64,000 bases of DNA from Lichenicoccus sp965276875 (GTDB lineage: Bacteria; Pseudomonadota; Alphaproteobacteria; Acetobacterales; Acetobacteraceae), in contig NZ_OZ255701.1 of assembly GCF_965276875.1 (NCBI RefSeq), forward strand, positions 3,472,001 through 3,536,000, in the 5' to 3' direction. This document shows, one piece after another, positions 1 through 7,397 of this stretch (positions are counted from its first letter, which is position 1; each line of letters begins with the position of its first letter). A program made the translations under genes and the position numbers. The notes under the pieces are model-generated. The model worked only from the letters and a program-made list of their open reading frames with translations, did not search any database and was not told where the DNA came from.

Positions 1-28
1 GCTGGGACAGGAGGGCCTGTTCGAATGA
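1..28 (+). CDS. C-terminal end of an upstream gene, probably LivH permease (partial)
   Basis: Only eight codons and a TGA stop (26-28) are visible, reading LGQEGLFE. The stop overlaps the ATG of the next gene in an ATGA arrangement, so the two genes are translationally coupled. In Liv operons the membrane permease LivH normally precedes LivM and often ends in a short Gly-Leu-rich tail, so LivH is the likely identity. That rests on position, not on recognisable domain sequence. Confidence 0.5.
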
Positions 29-1023
29 GCGTCGTGCTCGATGACGCCGCGACACAGCGAAAGGCTCCGGCGCTGGGCGGACGCGAGATCGCAGCCGGCG
101 CCATCTGGCTGGCGCTGCTGTTCGTGCCGCTCTGGCTGCCGGCACTCGGCGGCTACACCGACCTTGCGACCCGCGTGCTGATCTATGCGATGGCCGCGAC
201 GGGGCTCAACCTGCTGCTGGGTCATACCGGCGGCCTCTCGTTCGGACACGCCGCCTACTTTGGCCTCGGCACCTACGGTGCCGGGCTGTTCCTGATCCAT
301 GTGACGAAATCGCTGCCGCTCGCCATCCTCGCCGGCACGCTGCTCGGCGGCATCGCGGCAATCCTGGTCGGTCCGCTGCTGATGCGCCGAAAGGGCATCT
401 ATTTCTCGATGATTACCATTGCTTTCGGCCAGATGTTCTACTTCGCCGCGGTGCGCTGGAATGGCCTGACCGGCGGCGAGGACGGTCTGACCGGCTTCTC
501 GCGTGTGCCGCTGCATCTGGGAGCCATCACCGTCCCACTCGGTTCCGCGCGCTATTATTATCTCGTGCTCGCCTTGTTCGCGCTGGTCATGCTGTTCGTC
601 TGGCAGGTGCTGCGCGCGCCACTCGGGCACGCGTTCGTCGCCACGCGCGAGAACGCGACGCGCCTGCGCTTCCTCGGTGTCGCGGTCGATCGCCAGGTGT
701 GGATCGCGTTTGCACTGTCAGGCGTGATCGTGGCCCTTGCAGGCTCCCTCGACGCGCTGCTGATCGGCTTCACCTCTCCAGCAACGCTGCAATGGCAACT
801 CTCCGGCGAGTTCGTGGTGATGTGCGTGCTCGGTGGCATGCGCAGTTTCTGGGGACCGTCGCTCGGCGCGTTGATCTTTATCGGCGCACAGGATTACCTC
901 AGCAGCATTACCCAGAACTGGATGAGCTATATCGGCCTGATCTTCGTGCTGTCGGTGCTGTTCTTCCCGAACGGCCTGCTCGGCTTCGTGCGTGCCCAGG
1001 GACGCACCAGGACGCGCACATGA
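25..1023 (+). CDS. livM: Branched-chain amino acid ABC transporter permease LivM
   Basis: This is one of two inner-membrane permeases of a HAAT-family importer for Leu/Ile/Val or related amino acids. The 332 residues are almost entirely hydrophobic helices, beginning near residue 28. The cytoplasmic coupling loop around RENATRLRFLGV (about residue 210) is the typical LivM contact with the ATPase. Length fits the family (300-430). It overlaps the upstream gene and livG by 4 bp at each side (ATGA), so it is in an operon. The substrate cannot be read from the permease: related systems carry urea, amides or aromatic acids, and the binding-protein gene lies outside the window. Confidence 0.93.
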   Translation: MSVVLDDAATQRKAPALGGREIAAGAIWLALLFVPLWLPALGGYTDLATRVLIYAMAATGLNLLLGHTGGLSFGHAAYFGLGTYGAGLFLIHVTKSLPLAILAGTLLGGIAAILVGPLLMRRKGIYFSMITIAFGQMFYFAAVRWNGLTGGEDGLTGFSRVPLHLGAITVPLGSARYYYLVLALFALVMLFVWQVLRAPLGHAFVATRENATRLRFLGVAVDRQVWIAFALSGVIVALAGSLDALLIGFTSPATLQWQLSGEFVVMCVLGGMRSFWGPSLGALIFIGAQDYLSSITQNWMSYIGLIFVLSVLFFPNGLLGFVRAQGRTRTRT

Positions 1024-1784
1024 GCCTTCTCGTCCTCGATGGTGTCGGCCGCCGCTTCGGCGCTTTGCAGGCGCTGCGCGGCATTTCTCTCGTCGTCGAA
1101 CCCGGCGAGCTGCGCGCGATCATTGGACCCAACGGCGCCGGCAAGACGACGCTGTTCAACCTGGTCAGCGGCTATTTCCCGCCGAGCGAGGGCAGTATCG
1201 TCTTTGAGGGGCAGTCGATTGCCGCCGTCAGCCCCAATGCGCTGGTCCGTCGCGGCATCATCCGCACCTTCCAGATCACCCAGATCTTTGCTTCCCTGAG
1301 CGTGCACGACAATCTCGTCGTGGCGGTTGAGACCGCGATGGGCCTGCATATGCGACCCTGGATTTCACGCGCCACGCGAGCCCAGGTGCAGGCCAAGGTT
1401 GACGAGCTGATCGAAACCCTGCAGATCGGCAACGCGGTGGACCGTATCGCCGGTGAAGTGTCGCACGGCGACCAGCGGGTCGTGGAAATCGGCATCGCTT
1501 TGTCGCGCGCGCCGAAATTGTTGCTGCTCGACGAGCCGACCGCCGGCATGGGTGACCACGAGACCAGGCACATGACCGACCTGATACGCAGGCTCAACAA
1601 GGATCGCGGCATCGCGGTGCTGTTCGTCGAGCACGACATGGCGATCGTGTTCGGCATCGCCGACCGGATCACCGTTCTCGATAACGGCGCCATGCTGGCC
1701 GAAGGCGACGCCAGCGCGATCGCCGCGGACCCGCGCGTGCAGGCGGCCTATCTTGGCCGCGAGATCGAAGCGATCCGCGCATGA
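1020..1784 (+). CDS. livG: Branched-chain amino acid ABC transporter ATP-binding protein LivG
   Basis: This is the first of the two cytoplasmic ATPases driving the Liv-type importer; 254 residues. Walker A is GPNGAGKTT at about residues 36-44, the signature is the variant SHGDQR, Walker B is LLLLDEPTAG, and the H-loop is VEHDM. The ATG at 1020 was chosen because it overlaps the livM stop (ATGA) and puts the normal LivG N-terminus in place; a longer reading frame upstream lies inside livM. The C-terminal VQAAYLG is typical of LivG. The SHGDQR signature differs from the usual AYGQQR and recalls UrtD, so a urea or amide substrate stays possible. Confidence 0.95.
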   Translation: MSLLVLDGVGRRFGALQALRGISLVVEPGELRAIIGPNGAGKTTLFNLVSGYFPPSEGSIVFEGQSIAAVSPNALVRRGIIRTFQITQIFASLSVHDNLVVAVETAMGLHMRPWISRATRAQVQAKVDELIETLQIGNAVDRIAGEVSHGDQRVVEIGIALSRAPKLLLLDEPTAGMGDHETRHMTDLIRRLNKDRGIAVLFVEHDMAIVFGIADRITVLDNGAMLAEGDASAIAADPRVQAAYLGREIEAIRA

Positions 1785-2488
1785 CCGCGGTTCTGGAAGC
1801 CACCGACCTGCAGACCTATTACGGCAAGAGCCACATCCTGCATGGTGTTTCGATGTGTGTGCAGCCAGGCGAACTGGTCGCCCTGCTCGGCCGCAACGGC
1901 GCCGGCAAGACCACCACCATGCGCAGCCTCATGGGCCTCACGCCGCCGCGGCAGGGTCGGGTGCGCCTGTTCGGCCGCAACGTCACCGGCTGGCCGCCCT
2001 ATAGGATTGCCGGGCTCGGGGTCGGCTACGTGCCGGAGGGCCGCAAGATCTTCGGCCACATGACGGTGCACGAGAACCTGCTGGTGCCCACCGATACCAA
2101 GGGACCCTGGACCATCGACACGATTTATAAATTCTTCCCCCGCCTCGACGAGCGCCGGGCCAGCAAGGGCGGCAAGCTGTCCGGCGGCGAACAGGAGATG
2201 CTCGCCATCGCCCGGGCGCTGCTGCTCAACCCCGCCTTCCTGATCCTAGACGAACCCTCGCAGGGCCTCGCACCGGTGATCGTCCAGGACGTGATGCGCA
2301 TGGTCATGCGAGTTAAAAGCGAGGGCACGGCGGTGTTGCTGGTAGAGCAGAACGCCGTCCTCGCGCTCAAGCTTGCCGACCGCGCCTGTATCCTGTCCGA
2401 CGGCGAGGTGGTCCATGACGGACCCGCCGCGGCCCTTGCGGCCGACACCGCCCGCATCGAACAACTCGCCGGCGTCAGCGCGCATTGA
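1781..2488 (+). CDS. livF: Branched-chain amino acid ABC transporter ATP-binding protein LivF
   Basis: This is the second ATPase of the importer, pairing with LivG; 235 residues, the usual LivF size. Walker A is GRNGAGKTT (about residues 38-46), the signature LSGGEQEMLAIARAL, Walker B LILDEPSQGLAP and the H-loop VEQN. The segment GYVPEGRKIFGHMTV is diagnostic of LivF (PEGR plus F-x-x-LTV). The start overlaps the livG stop by 4 bp. It is the last gene of the operon; no hairpin terminator is seen before the toxin gene 58 bp downstream. Confidence 0.95.
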   Translation: MTAVLEATDLQTYYGKSHILHGVSMCVQPGELVALLGRNGAGKTTTMRSLMGLTPPRQGRVRLFGRNVTGWPPYRIAGLGVGYVPEGRKIFGHMTVHENLLVPTDTKGPWTIDTIYKFFPRLDERRASKGGKLSGGEQEMLAIARALLLNPAFLILDEPSQGLAPVIVQDVMRMVMRVKSEGTAVLLVEQNAVLALKLADRACILSDGEVVHDGPAAALAADTARIEQLAGVSAH

Positions 2489-2546
2489 TGCAAGAGGCAG
2501 ACAAGGCTTGCACGCAACCCCGGTTTATACTAAAAACGATATAGGC

Positions 2547-2882
2547 GTGGTTGGCATTAAGCCGCTGTCCTTTTTGGGGTCGTCCCTTGATGAAGTTAGA
2601 GCCTTCCCGGAGAATGCGCGGCGCGAGGCGGGTCACCAACTCGATCGTGTTCAACGTGGGCTCGACCCGGAAGACTGGAAGCCCATGCAAGGCGTCGGCA
2701 GTGGTGTACGGGAAGTCCGCATACGTGACCAGGCAGGTGCCTTCCGGGTGATCTACGTCGCAAACCGGCCAGAGGCGGTATACGTTCTGCACGCTTTCCA
2801 GAAGAAGACCCAGGCCACATCAAAGCGTGACCTGGACCTGGCGGCCGCAAGATTGAAAGAGCTGACACGGAGCAAGTTATGA
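2547..2882 (+). CDS. HigB-like toxin, phage Gp49/RelE-superfamily
   Basis: This is a predicted type II toxin, probably a ribosome-dependent mRNA interferase; about 111 residues. The family core is visible: KPLSFLGSSLDEVRAFPE, then REAGHQLDRVQRGL, DWKPM, GVREVRIRD, FRVIYVA and the C-terminal LHAFQKKTQ. No ATG fits; GTG at 2547 places the conserved KPL segment five residues in and is my choice, with only a weak AGG upstream. The next gene overlaps its stop (ATGA), giving toxin-first order as in higBA. Whether it is toxic here is not shown by sequence. Confidence 0.8.
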   Translation: MVGIKPLSFLGSSLDEVRAFPENARREAGHQLDRVQRGLDPEDWKPMQGVGSGVREVRIRDQAGAFRVIYVANRPEAVYVLHAFQKKTQATSKRDLDLAAARLKELTRSKL

Positions 2883-3181
2883 CCAAGGTAGACGGCATAC
2901 GGGGGCAGGTGTTCGCAAGCGTATGGGATGCCTTGGAGGACAGCCCAGCCGAGGCTGCCAACATGCGCCTACGCTCCGAGCTCATGATCGCCATCCGGCA
3001 AGCCGTAGCGGAGTGGTCAACAACCCAAACCGCCGCAGCACACCGGCTTGAGGTCACCCAGCCACGGCTCAATGACCTCCTGCGCGGACGCATCAACAAC
3101 TTCAGCCTTGATTCCCTGACCGTGCTTGCGGCACGCGCCGGCCTGGACGTGCATTTGCGCATTGAAAGAGCGGCGGCATAG
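2879..3181 (+). CDS. HigA-like antitoxin, XRE-family helix-turn-helix protein
   Basis: A 100-residue DNA-binding protein expected to neutralise the upstream toxin and repress the pair. The helix-turn-helix is read at about residues 41-75 (AVAEWSTTQTAAAHRL, then TQPRLNDLLRGRI), with the conserved ending NFSLDSLTVLAARAGLDV typical of the HTH_37/HigA-2 type. Coupling to the toxin gene by a 4-bp overlap supports a toxin-antitoxin cassette. It is convergent with the gene ending at 3256. A 10-base repeat, GGTGCCGCGG, sits just after its stop (3181) and again near 3259; its meaning is unknown. Confidence 0.85.
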   Translation: MTKVDGIRGQVFASVWDALEDSPAEAANMRLRSELMIAIRQAVAEWSTTQTAAAHRLEVTQPRLNDLLRGRINNFSLDSLTVLAARAGLDVHLRIERAAA

Positions 3182-3255
3182 GTGCCGCGGATGATCTCGG
3201 ACGCGACTGCACCGAGGCCGAAGCACAAGGCGGATTTCCTTGGCAAGTTGACGGT

Positions 3256-3588
3256 TCAGGTGCCGCGGAAGAGTGCTCTCTGAGCAGGACTTATTGCTGA
3301 CGGGTCAACCTCGTCTTCTCGCTTGGTGGGGTAGGTATGACGGTATCGCTGTAACCCACAAAAGAGGGTGCCGTGAATGCCTTGAACATCGCGCTTTCGT
3401 ATCGGCCGTGTCCATAATCGGCTGAGCGCTCCGACGGCTTCTTCAGCATGGCGGAGATCGGAGATATCTTCGGCAAACTGGATGTCCTGTCCTTGCTCAG
3501 GAAACAACAAGGCAAACTCATCGTCTTCAGCTTGAAAGATGGCAAAGACGCAATTTTGTGCGCCGTCGATGACTTGAATGTTTTTCAT
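3256..3588 (-). CDS. Small conserved protein (NIQVIDGA-type), function unknown
   Basis: 110 residues, soluble, no signal peptide. The opening MKNIQVIDGAQNCVFAIFQA followed by DEFALLFPEQGQDIQF and, further on, RPIRKRDVQGIHGTLF, matches a type I recognise from alphaproteobacterial genomes as a small conserved protein without an assigned role; that is memory, not a search. The ATG overlaps the stop of the FosA-like gene by 4 bp, so it is the third gene of the Thr-leader operon and is probably made in fixed proportion to the other two. No catalytic motif is evident. Confidence 0.72.
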   Translation of the reverse strand: MKNIQVIDGAQNCVFAIFQAEDDEFALLFPEQGQDIQFAEDISDLRHAEEAVGALSRLWTRPIRKRDVQGIHGTLFCGLQRYRHTYPTKREDEVDPSAISPAQRALFRGT

Positions 3589-4028
3589 GAGTTTTCGATG
3601 TGTTTCTCTGTTTCACGTTCATGTGCCCTGTCAGACTGCGTAGCATGCCAATGGGCCAAGCGATCCGCGAGAGAGCCGACATGGATCTCGAGCTTATGGC
3701 CGTCCGGATCGAGGAAGTAGAGGGACGGCCCTTCGCTCCGGTTTTCGCGCCAGCTTGGCGCGTTCTCCTTGATCCTTGTAGATAGCGGACCGAAGTCTTT
3801 GGCGTCCACGCTGAATGCCGTGTGGGTGTAGTCGGGGTGCGGTTCGCTCCTAGCGTGCTCGTCCAGGGACAGACATAACCAGAGCGACCCCGCCTCGAAG
3901 TAGGCGCCAGTCGACCAGATCGCGCGGAGCTGGAGGCCGAGAACGTCTCGGTAGAAGGGGACGGCGCGGTCCAGATCGCCAACAGCCAGCGTGACATGGT
4001 TGAGCCCGGTGACGCCGATATCCGCCAT
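3585..4028 (-). CDS. fosA: FosA-type fosfomycin/glutathione transferase, VOC superfamily
   Basis: This is predicted to be a metal-dependent glutathione transferase that opens the epoxide of fosfomycin or a similar small molecule. The 147 residues match FosA end to end: GLNHVTLAV, YTHTAF, NRSEG, YFLDPDGHKLEIHVG. Metal ligands align as His11, His69 and Glu114 (His7, His64, Glu110 in Pseudomonas FosA). Thr13, Ser98, Tyr104 and Arg123 match substrate-contact positions; Lys90 is replaced by Arg94. The ATG at 4028 has AAGG about 9 bases upstream and lies 31 bp after the ThrRS-like gene. A FosX or other VOC role is less likely given the glutathione-type residues. Confidence 0.85.
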   Translation of the reverse strand: MADIGVTGLNHVTLAVGDLDRAVPFYRDVLGLQLRAIWSTGAYFEAGSLWLCLSLDEHARSEPHPDYTHTAFSVDAKDFGPLSTRIKENAPSWRENRSEGPSLYFLDPDGHKLEIHVGSLADRLAHWHATQSDRAHERETEKHIENS

Positions 4029-4059
4029 CTTATATGCCTTGCGCTTCAGGTAGTTTGCG

Positions 4060-5241
4060 TCAGTGTCGGCTTGAGAGCGCGGCAGACGCATCCGCCCAGG
4101 ATAATGTCGCCTGAGCGCCATCTCGCTCGCGCAAGGTTATGGTGCGATCTTCCTGCTCGCGTCGCCCAACGATTGCCATGACGGGCACCTCGGCCTCGCG
4201 AGCGGCGACGATCCGCCGCGACAAGGTTTCCGAGCCGCCGTAGGCAATCACTCTCAGTCCGCATGCGTCCAGCATATTCATAACCTCGGTTGCGTAATCG
4301 GCTTGTTCCTGTGAGATCGGAGTGATCGCCACCTGTTCCGGAGAGAGCCAAAACGGCAACACGCCACCATGATGCTCGATGAGGATTGCAACGAAGCGGC
4401 CGAGGGATCCGAATACAACATGGTGAAGCATGAGCGGGACAGCACGGCGCCCATCCGGTGCGATGTACGAGGCTGCGAGACGGGCTGGGAGAACACAATC
4501 CAATTGGATTGTACCACACTGCCAGGATCTCCCCAGTCGGTCGCGAAGCGCAAATTCCAGCTTGGGACCGTAGAAAGCGCCTTCGCCGGGCTGGATTGAG
4601 AAGGACACGCCCGAGCAGGTCGCGGCGTCCCCGAGCGTCTTCTCAGCCCAGTCCCAGAGATCTTCGGATCCTGCGCGCAACGCCGGGCGGGTGGACAACG
4701 CCATGTCGAACTCGGGGAAGCCGAAATCGGTATAGACCTCCGATAAGCAGTCGATGAAGCGGGCTACCTCTCTTTGGATGTCCTCTTCACGGCAGAATAC
4801 ATGAGCGTCGTCCTGCTCGAACGCGCGTGTCCGCATCAGGCCGTGCAAGGCACCCGACGGTTCGTCGCGATGACAAGCCCCAAATTCTGAATACCGGATC
4901 GGAAGGTCTCGCCAGGACCGCAGTCCTTTGTTGAATATCTGGACGTGACACGGACACGACATTGGCTTCAGGGCCATCGGCCGCTCGCCGCTCCCGACCA
5001 CGAACATGTTTTCGCCAAACTTATCCCAGTGTCCGCTGCGTATCCAAAGGTCACGCGGAATGAGCTGTGGACTTCTTACCTCAGCATAACCCAAGCGGCG
5101 CATTCGGGTCCGGATGTAATCCTCCAGCACGCGGTAGATGGCATATCCGCGCGGGTGCCAGAACACCATTCCGGGTGCGTCCTCCTGGAGGTGCCATAGA
5201 TCAAGCCTGCTACCCAGGCTCCGATGATCGACTTCGTCCAT
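4060..5241 (-). CDS. Short threonyl-tRNA synthetase-like protein lacking TGS and editing domains
   Basis: 393 residues cover only the class II catalytic core and anticodon-binding domain of ThrRS; the usual ~240-residue TGS plus editing region is absent and the start (ATG with AGGAG about 9 bases upstream) leaves no room for it. The zinc ligands are present: Cys96 (MSCPC), His147 (DDAHVF) and His273 (LMLHH). Motif 2 is intact (CHRDEPSGALHGLMR, residues 123-137). Motif 3 reads GSLGRF where most ThrRS have GS-x-ER, so the Glu is lost but the Arg kept. The C-terminus (AITPISQEQADYA onward) is the anticodon domain. It should charge threonine but could not clear seryl-tRNA in cis. A housekeeping thrS presumably lies elsewhere. 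It is first in a three-gene operon behind an attenuator. Confidence 0.88.
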   Translation of the reverse strand: MDEVDHRSLGSRLDLWHLQEDAPGMVFWHPRGYAIYRVLEDYIRTRMRRLGYAEVRSPQLIPRDLWIRSGHWDKFGENMFVVGSGERPMALKPMSCPCHVQIFNKGLRSWRDLPIRYSEFGACHRDEPSGALHGLMRTRAFEQDDAHVFCREEDIQREVARFIDCLSEVYTDFGFPEFDMALSTRPALRAGSEDLWDWAEKTLGDAATCSGVSFSIQPGEGAFYGPKLEFALRDRLGRSWQCGTIQLDCVLPARLAASYIAPDGRRAVPLMLHHVVFGSLGRFVAILIEHHGGVLPFWLSPEQVAITPISQEQADYATEVMNMLDACGLRVIAYGGSETLSRRIVAAREAEVPVMAIVGRREQEDRTITLRERDGAQATLSWADASAALSSRH

Positions 5242-5283
5242 ATGCTGCGCTCCTGTGTTCGGGGCGAGGCGAGGACGGGATGG

Positions 5284-5320
5284 TATAAAAGAGAAAAGCC
5301 CCGTCCGTCACCGGCGGGGC
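5284..5320 (-). terminator. Intrinsic terminator in the leader of the ThrRS-like operon (attenuator)
   Basis: On the minus strand a GC-rich hairpin has outer stem GCCCCG/CGGGGC (5315-5320 with 5298-5303), inner stem CCG/CGG, one bulged A and a GTGA tetraloop. It is followed at once by TTTTCTCTTTTATA (5297-5284). It lies 24 bp after the stop of the Thr leader peptide and 42 bp before the ATG of the ThrRS-like gene, where an attenuator should be. An upstream CGGCGG (5370-5375) in the leader can pair with the CCGCCG of the terminator's 5' arm and form an antiterminator. Confidence 0.85.
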
Positions 5321-5344
5321 CCTTTCTGGTGGTGGCGGCTCGCT

Positions 5345-5422
5345 CTACCGCATGCAACCAGAGGACGATCCGCCGATGGCGGTCGTCGTGGTGGTGGCAG
5401 CGTCGAAGCGAATGTCGTCCAT
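5345..5422 (-). CDS. Threonine-rich leader peptide of the ThrRS-like operon
   Basis: A 25-codon reading frame, MDDIRFDAATTTTTAIGG followed by SSSGCMR and TAG. Five Thr codons in a row (ACC ACC ACG ACG ACC, 5384-5398) sit just upstream of the antiterminator segment. This is the hallmark of ribosome-mediated attenuation, as in thrL. Ribosome stalling at Thr codons when threonyl-tRNA is scarce would free CGGCGG (5370-5375) to disrupt the terminator. Three Ser codons follow, so serine starvation could also be sensed. No clear Shine-Dalgarno precedes the ATG; a TTGACG (5453-5458) lies about 30 bases upstream and could be a -35 box. A longer in-frame start exists at 5491. Confidence 0.8.
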   Translation of the reverse strand: MDDIRFDAATTTTTAIGGSSSGCMR

Positions 5423-5544
5423 GGAAGAAGGGTGGCAAACCGGATGAGCAGCCGTCAATGCAAAACTTGCCGTAACGACCAAAGGAGGCATGTGGCAGCC
5501 GCGAACGTCGGCTTTCGAGCGGGCTCGTCGTGTTCTCCCGCCTT

Positions 5545-7395
5545 TCACCAAGCCTGGCGGGACAAACCCTCGTTTAGGCTGGCCTCGATCTGCAGGGCGG
5601 TGTTGACCAGTGCCATGTGGGTGAAGCCTTGCGGGATGTTGCCGCGTTGCTCGCCGGTGGCGGCGTCGATCTGTTCGGCGAACAGTCCGACATCGTTGCC
5701 GCGCGTGAGCAGCCGCTCGAACAAGGGGCTTGCCTCCGCCTGGCGGCCCATCATCGCCAGCACGCCGGCGCGCCAGAAGGCGCAGGCGGTGAATGTCGCC
5801 TCGTCGCCACTCATGCCGTCATCCATGCGGTAGCGGTAGAGCAGGTCGCCGGTGCCGAGTTCCGCCTCGATCCGTTCCAAGGTCGCGGCGATGCGCGGGT
5901 CATGCGCGTCCAGCGCGCGGTAGAGCACCAGACGCAGCACCGCCGCGTCCAGGCTGCCCGAGCCGTAGAACATGGTGTAGGCGCCACGCTTGTCGTTCCA
6001 GCCTTGCTCCTGGTACTGCGCGGTGATCGCGCTGGCGGCGTCTTCCCAGCGTGCGAGCGTCGCGGGATCGATGCGGCCAGTACGGCGTCCGATGCGGATC
6101 GCGCAGTCGAGTGCGACCCGGTTCATCCCCTTGCTGTGCAGGATGTGGCGCGGCGCCCCGCGCAATTCCCAAATACCCTGGTCGGGGTCGTCGTGATGGG
6201 CGATCGCCTGTTCGGCGAGGTTGGTCACGGTCTCCGGCAGATGGTCCTGTACCTTTTCCGGGGGGTCGTAGTCGACATGTTCGAGATAACCGTGCAGGGC
6301 CGCGAGCACCTCGCCGTAGATGTCGAGTTGCGACTGGCCCTGTGCGGCGTTGCCGATCGTCACGGGGCCGTGGCCGCGCCAGCCTTCCAGATGATCGAGC
6401 GTCTGCGGCTCGTTCGGTTCGCCGTCGATGCCGTAAAGCAGCTTCGGTGCGCGTCCGCGGGTCGGATCGGCGTGGCGCAGAAAGCGCAAATACTCTGCCG
6501 CCTCGCGCTCGTAGCCGAGGCCGACGAAGGAGATGACGGTGAACGAGCAGTCGCGCAGCCAGGCATAGCGGTAGTCGTAGGAGCGATTGCCCGGCAGCGC
6601 CTCTGGCAGGGAGGCCGTGGGGGCGGCGATGATCGCACCAGTAGGGGCATAGGTGAGCAGCTTGAGGCACAGGATGGAGCGCAGCACGTGTGCCCGGTAG
6701 GGGCCGTGATAGGTGCAGATCCTGCTCCATTCCTCCCAATAGCGGCGGGTGTGGGCAAGCCGCGCCTGGGCGTCGTCGAGACCGTTGAAGGCTGGGGCGA
6801 CGTCGTCCTCGCCGTGCGTCAGCACCAGGCAGGCGCATTCGCCGGCCCGCAGGCTCCAGGTGCCGCGCGCCGTGTCGGCATCGATCTCGAGCGGGTGGCT
6901 GGCGCCGGCGCGCAGGCGCTGCGTGCCGGCGGTGAAGACGATGCTGCCATCAGTGCCCCGCGCGAGCTGGCTTGGCTGGCGGGCATAGTCGAAGGTCGGC
7001 CGCACGCCGACGCGGGCGGTGATGCTGCCGCAGGTGCACTCAAGCAGACGGATCAGCCGGCTTTCGGTCTCGCCGTCAGGTCCTTCCTCGGCGAGGGTAT
7101 CGGGCGGGTTGACCGGCATCAGGTCGGTGAGGCTGGCTGCGCCGGTGGCGGTAATGAAGTGCGTCCGCAGGATGTTTGTGTCCGGCAGATAGTGTCGTGT
7201 GGTCGTAACAATTCCGTCCAGGGCAACCGTGCACGCGCCACCCTTGGCGGCATCAAGGATACGCAGGAACAAAGCCGGGCTGTCATGGCGGGGCCAGCAT
7301 AGCCAATCGATCGAGCCGTTGCGGTCGATCAGCGCCGTGCTGTGGGTGTCGCCGATAAGCGCATAGTCGCTGAGCGGATTATAGGCTGGCGTCAT
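5545..7395 (-). CDS. Glycoside hydrolase family 15 protein (glucoamylase/trehalase-like)
   Basis: A 616-residue cytoplasmic enzyme of the bacterial GH15 type: an N-terminal beta-sandwich domain beginning YNPLSDYALIGD and GSIDWLCWPR, then an (alpha/alpha)6 barrel from about residue 250. The catalytic acid region reads GIWELRG (Glu) followed by HSKGMNRVALD. The catalytic base region near the C-terminus reads FAEQID, followed by GNIPQGFTHMAL. Substrates in the family are alpha-glucans or trehalose; sequence alone does not decide. The ATG at 7395 lies 2 bp after the stop of the upstream gene, so it ends the alaS transcription unit. No strong terminator separates it from the Thr leader downstream; only a loose GCGGG/CCCGC pair is seen. 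Confidence 0.9.
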   Translation of the reverse strand: MTPAYNPLSDYALIGDTHSTALIDRNGSIDWLCWPRHDSPALFLRILDAAKGGACTVALDGIVTTTRHYLPDTNILRTHFITATGAASLTDLMPVNPPDTLAEEGPDGETESRLIRLLECTCGSITARVGVRPTFDYARQPSQLARGTDGSIVFTAGTQRLRAGASHPLEIDADTARGTWSLRAGECACLVLTHGEDDVAPAFNGLDDAQARLAHTRRYWEEWSRICTYHGPYRAHVLRSILCLKLLTYAPTGAIIAAPTASLPEALPGNRSYDYRYAWLRDCSFTVISFVGLGYEREAAEYLRFLRHADPTRGRAPKLLYGIDGEPNEPQTLDHLEGWRGHGPVTIGNAAQGQSQLDIYGEVLAALHGYLEHVDYDPPEKVQDHLPETVTNLAEQAIAHHDDPDQGIWELRGAPRHILHSKGMNRVALDCAIRIGRRTGRIDPATLARWEDAASAITAQYQEQGWNDKRGAYTMFYGSGSLDAAVLRLVLYRALDAHDPRIAATLERIEAELGTGDLLYRYRMDDGMSGDEATFTACAFWRAGVLAMMGRQAEASPLFERLLTRGNDVGLFAEQIDAATGEQRGNIPQGFTHMALVNTALQIEASLNEGLSRQAW

Positions 7396-7397
7396 CG

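Noticed and set aside
5481..5600. Plus-strand short frame after AAAGGAGGC at 5481
   Set aside because: A good Shine-Dalgarno match by chance; it runs against the leader and the end of the GH15 gene and encodes nothing recognisable.
5617..7302. Long plus-strand open frame (561 codons) opposite the GH15 gene
   Set aside because: It is the mirror of a strongly supported GH15 enzyme; the translation has no family motif and such antisense frames are normal in high-GC DNA.
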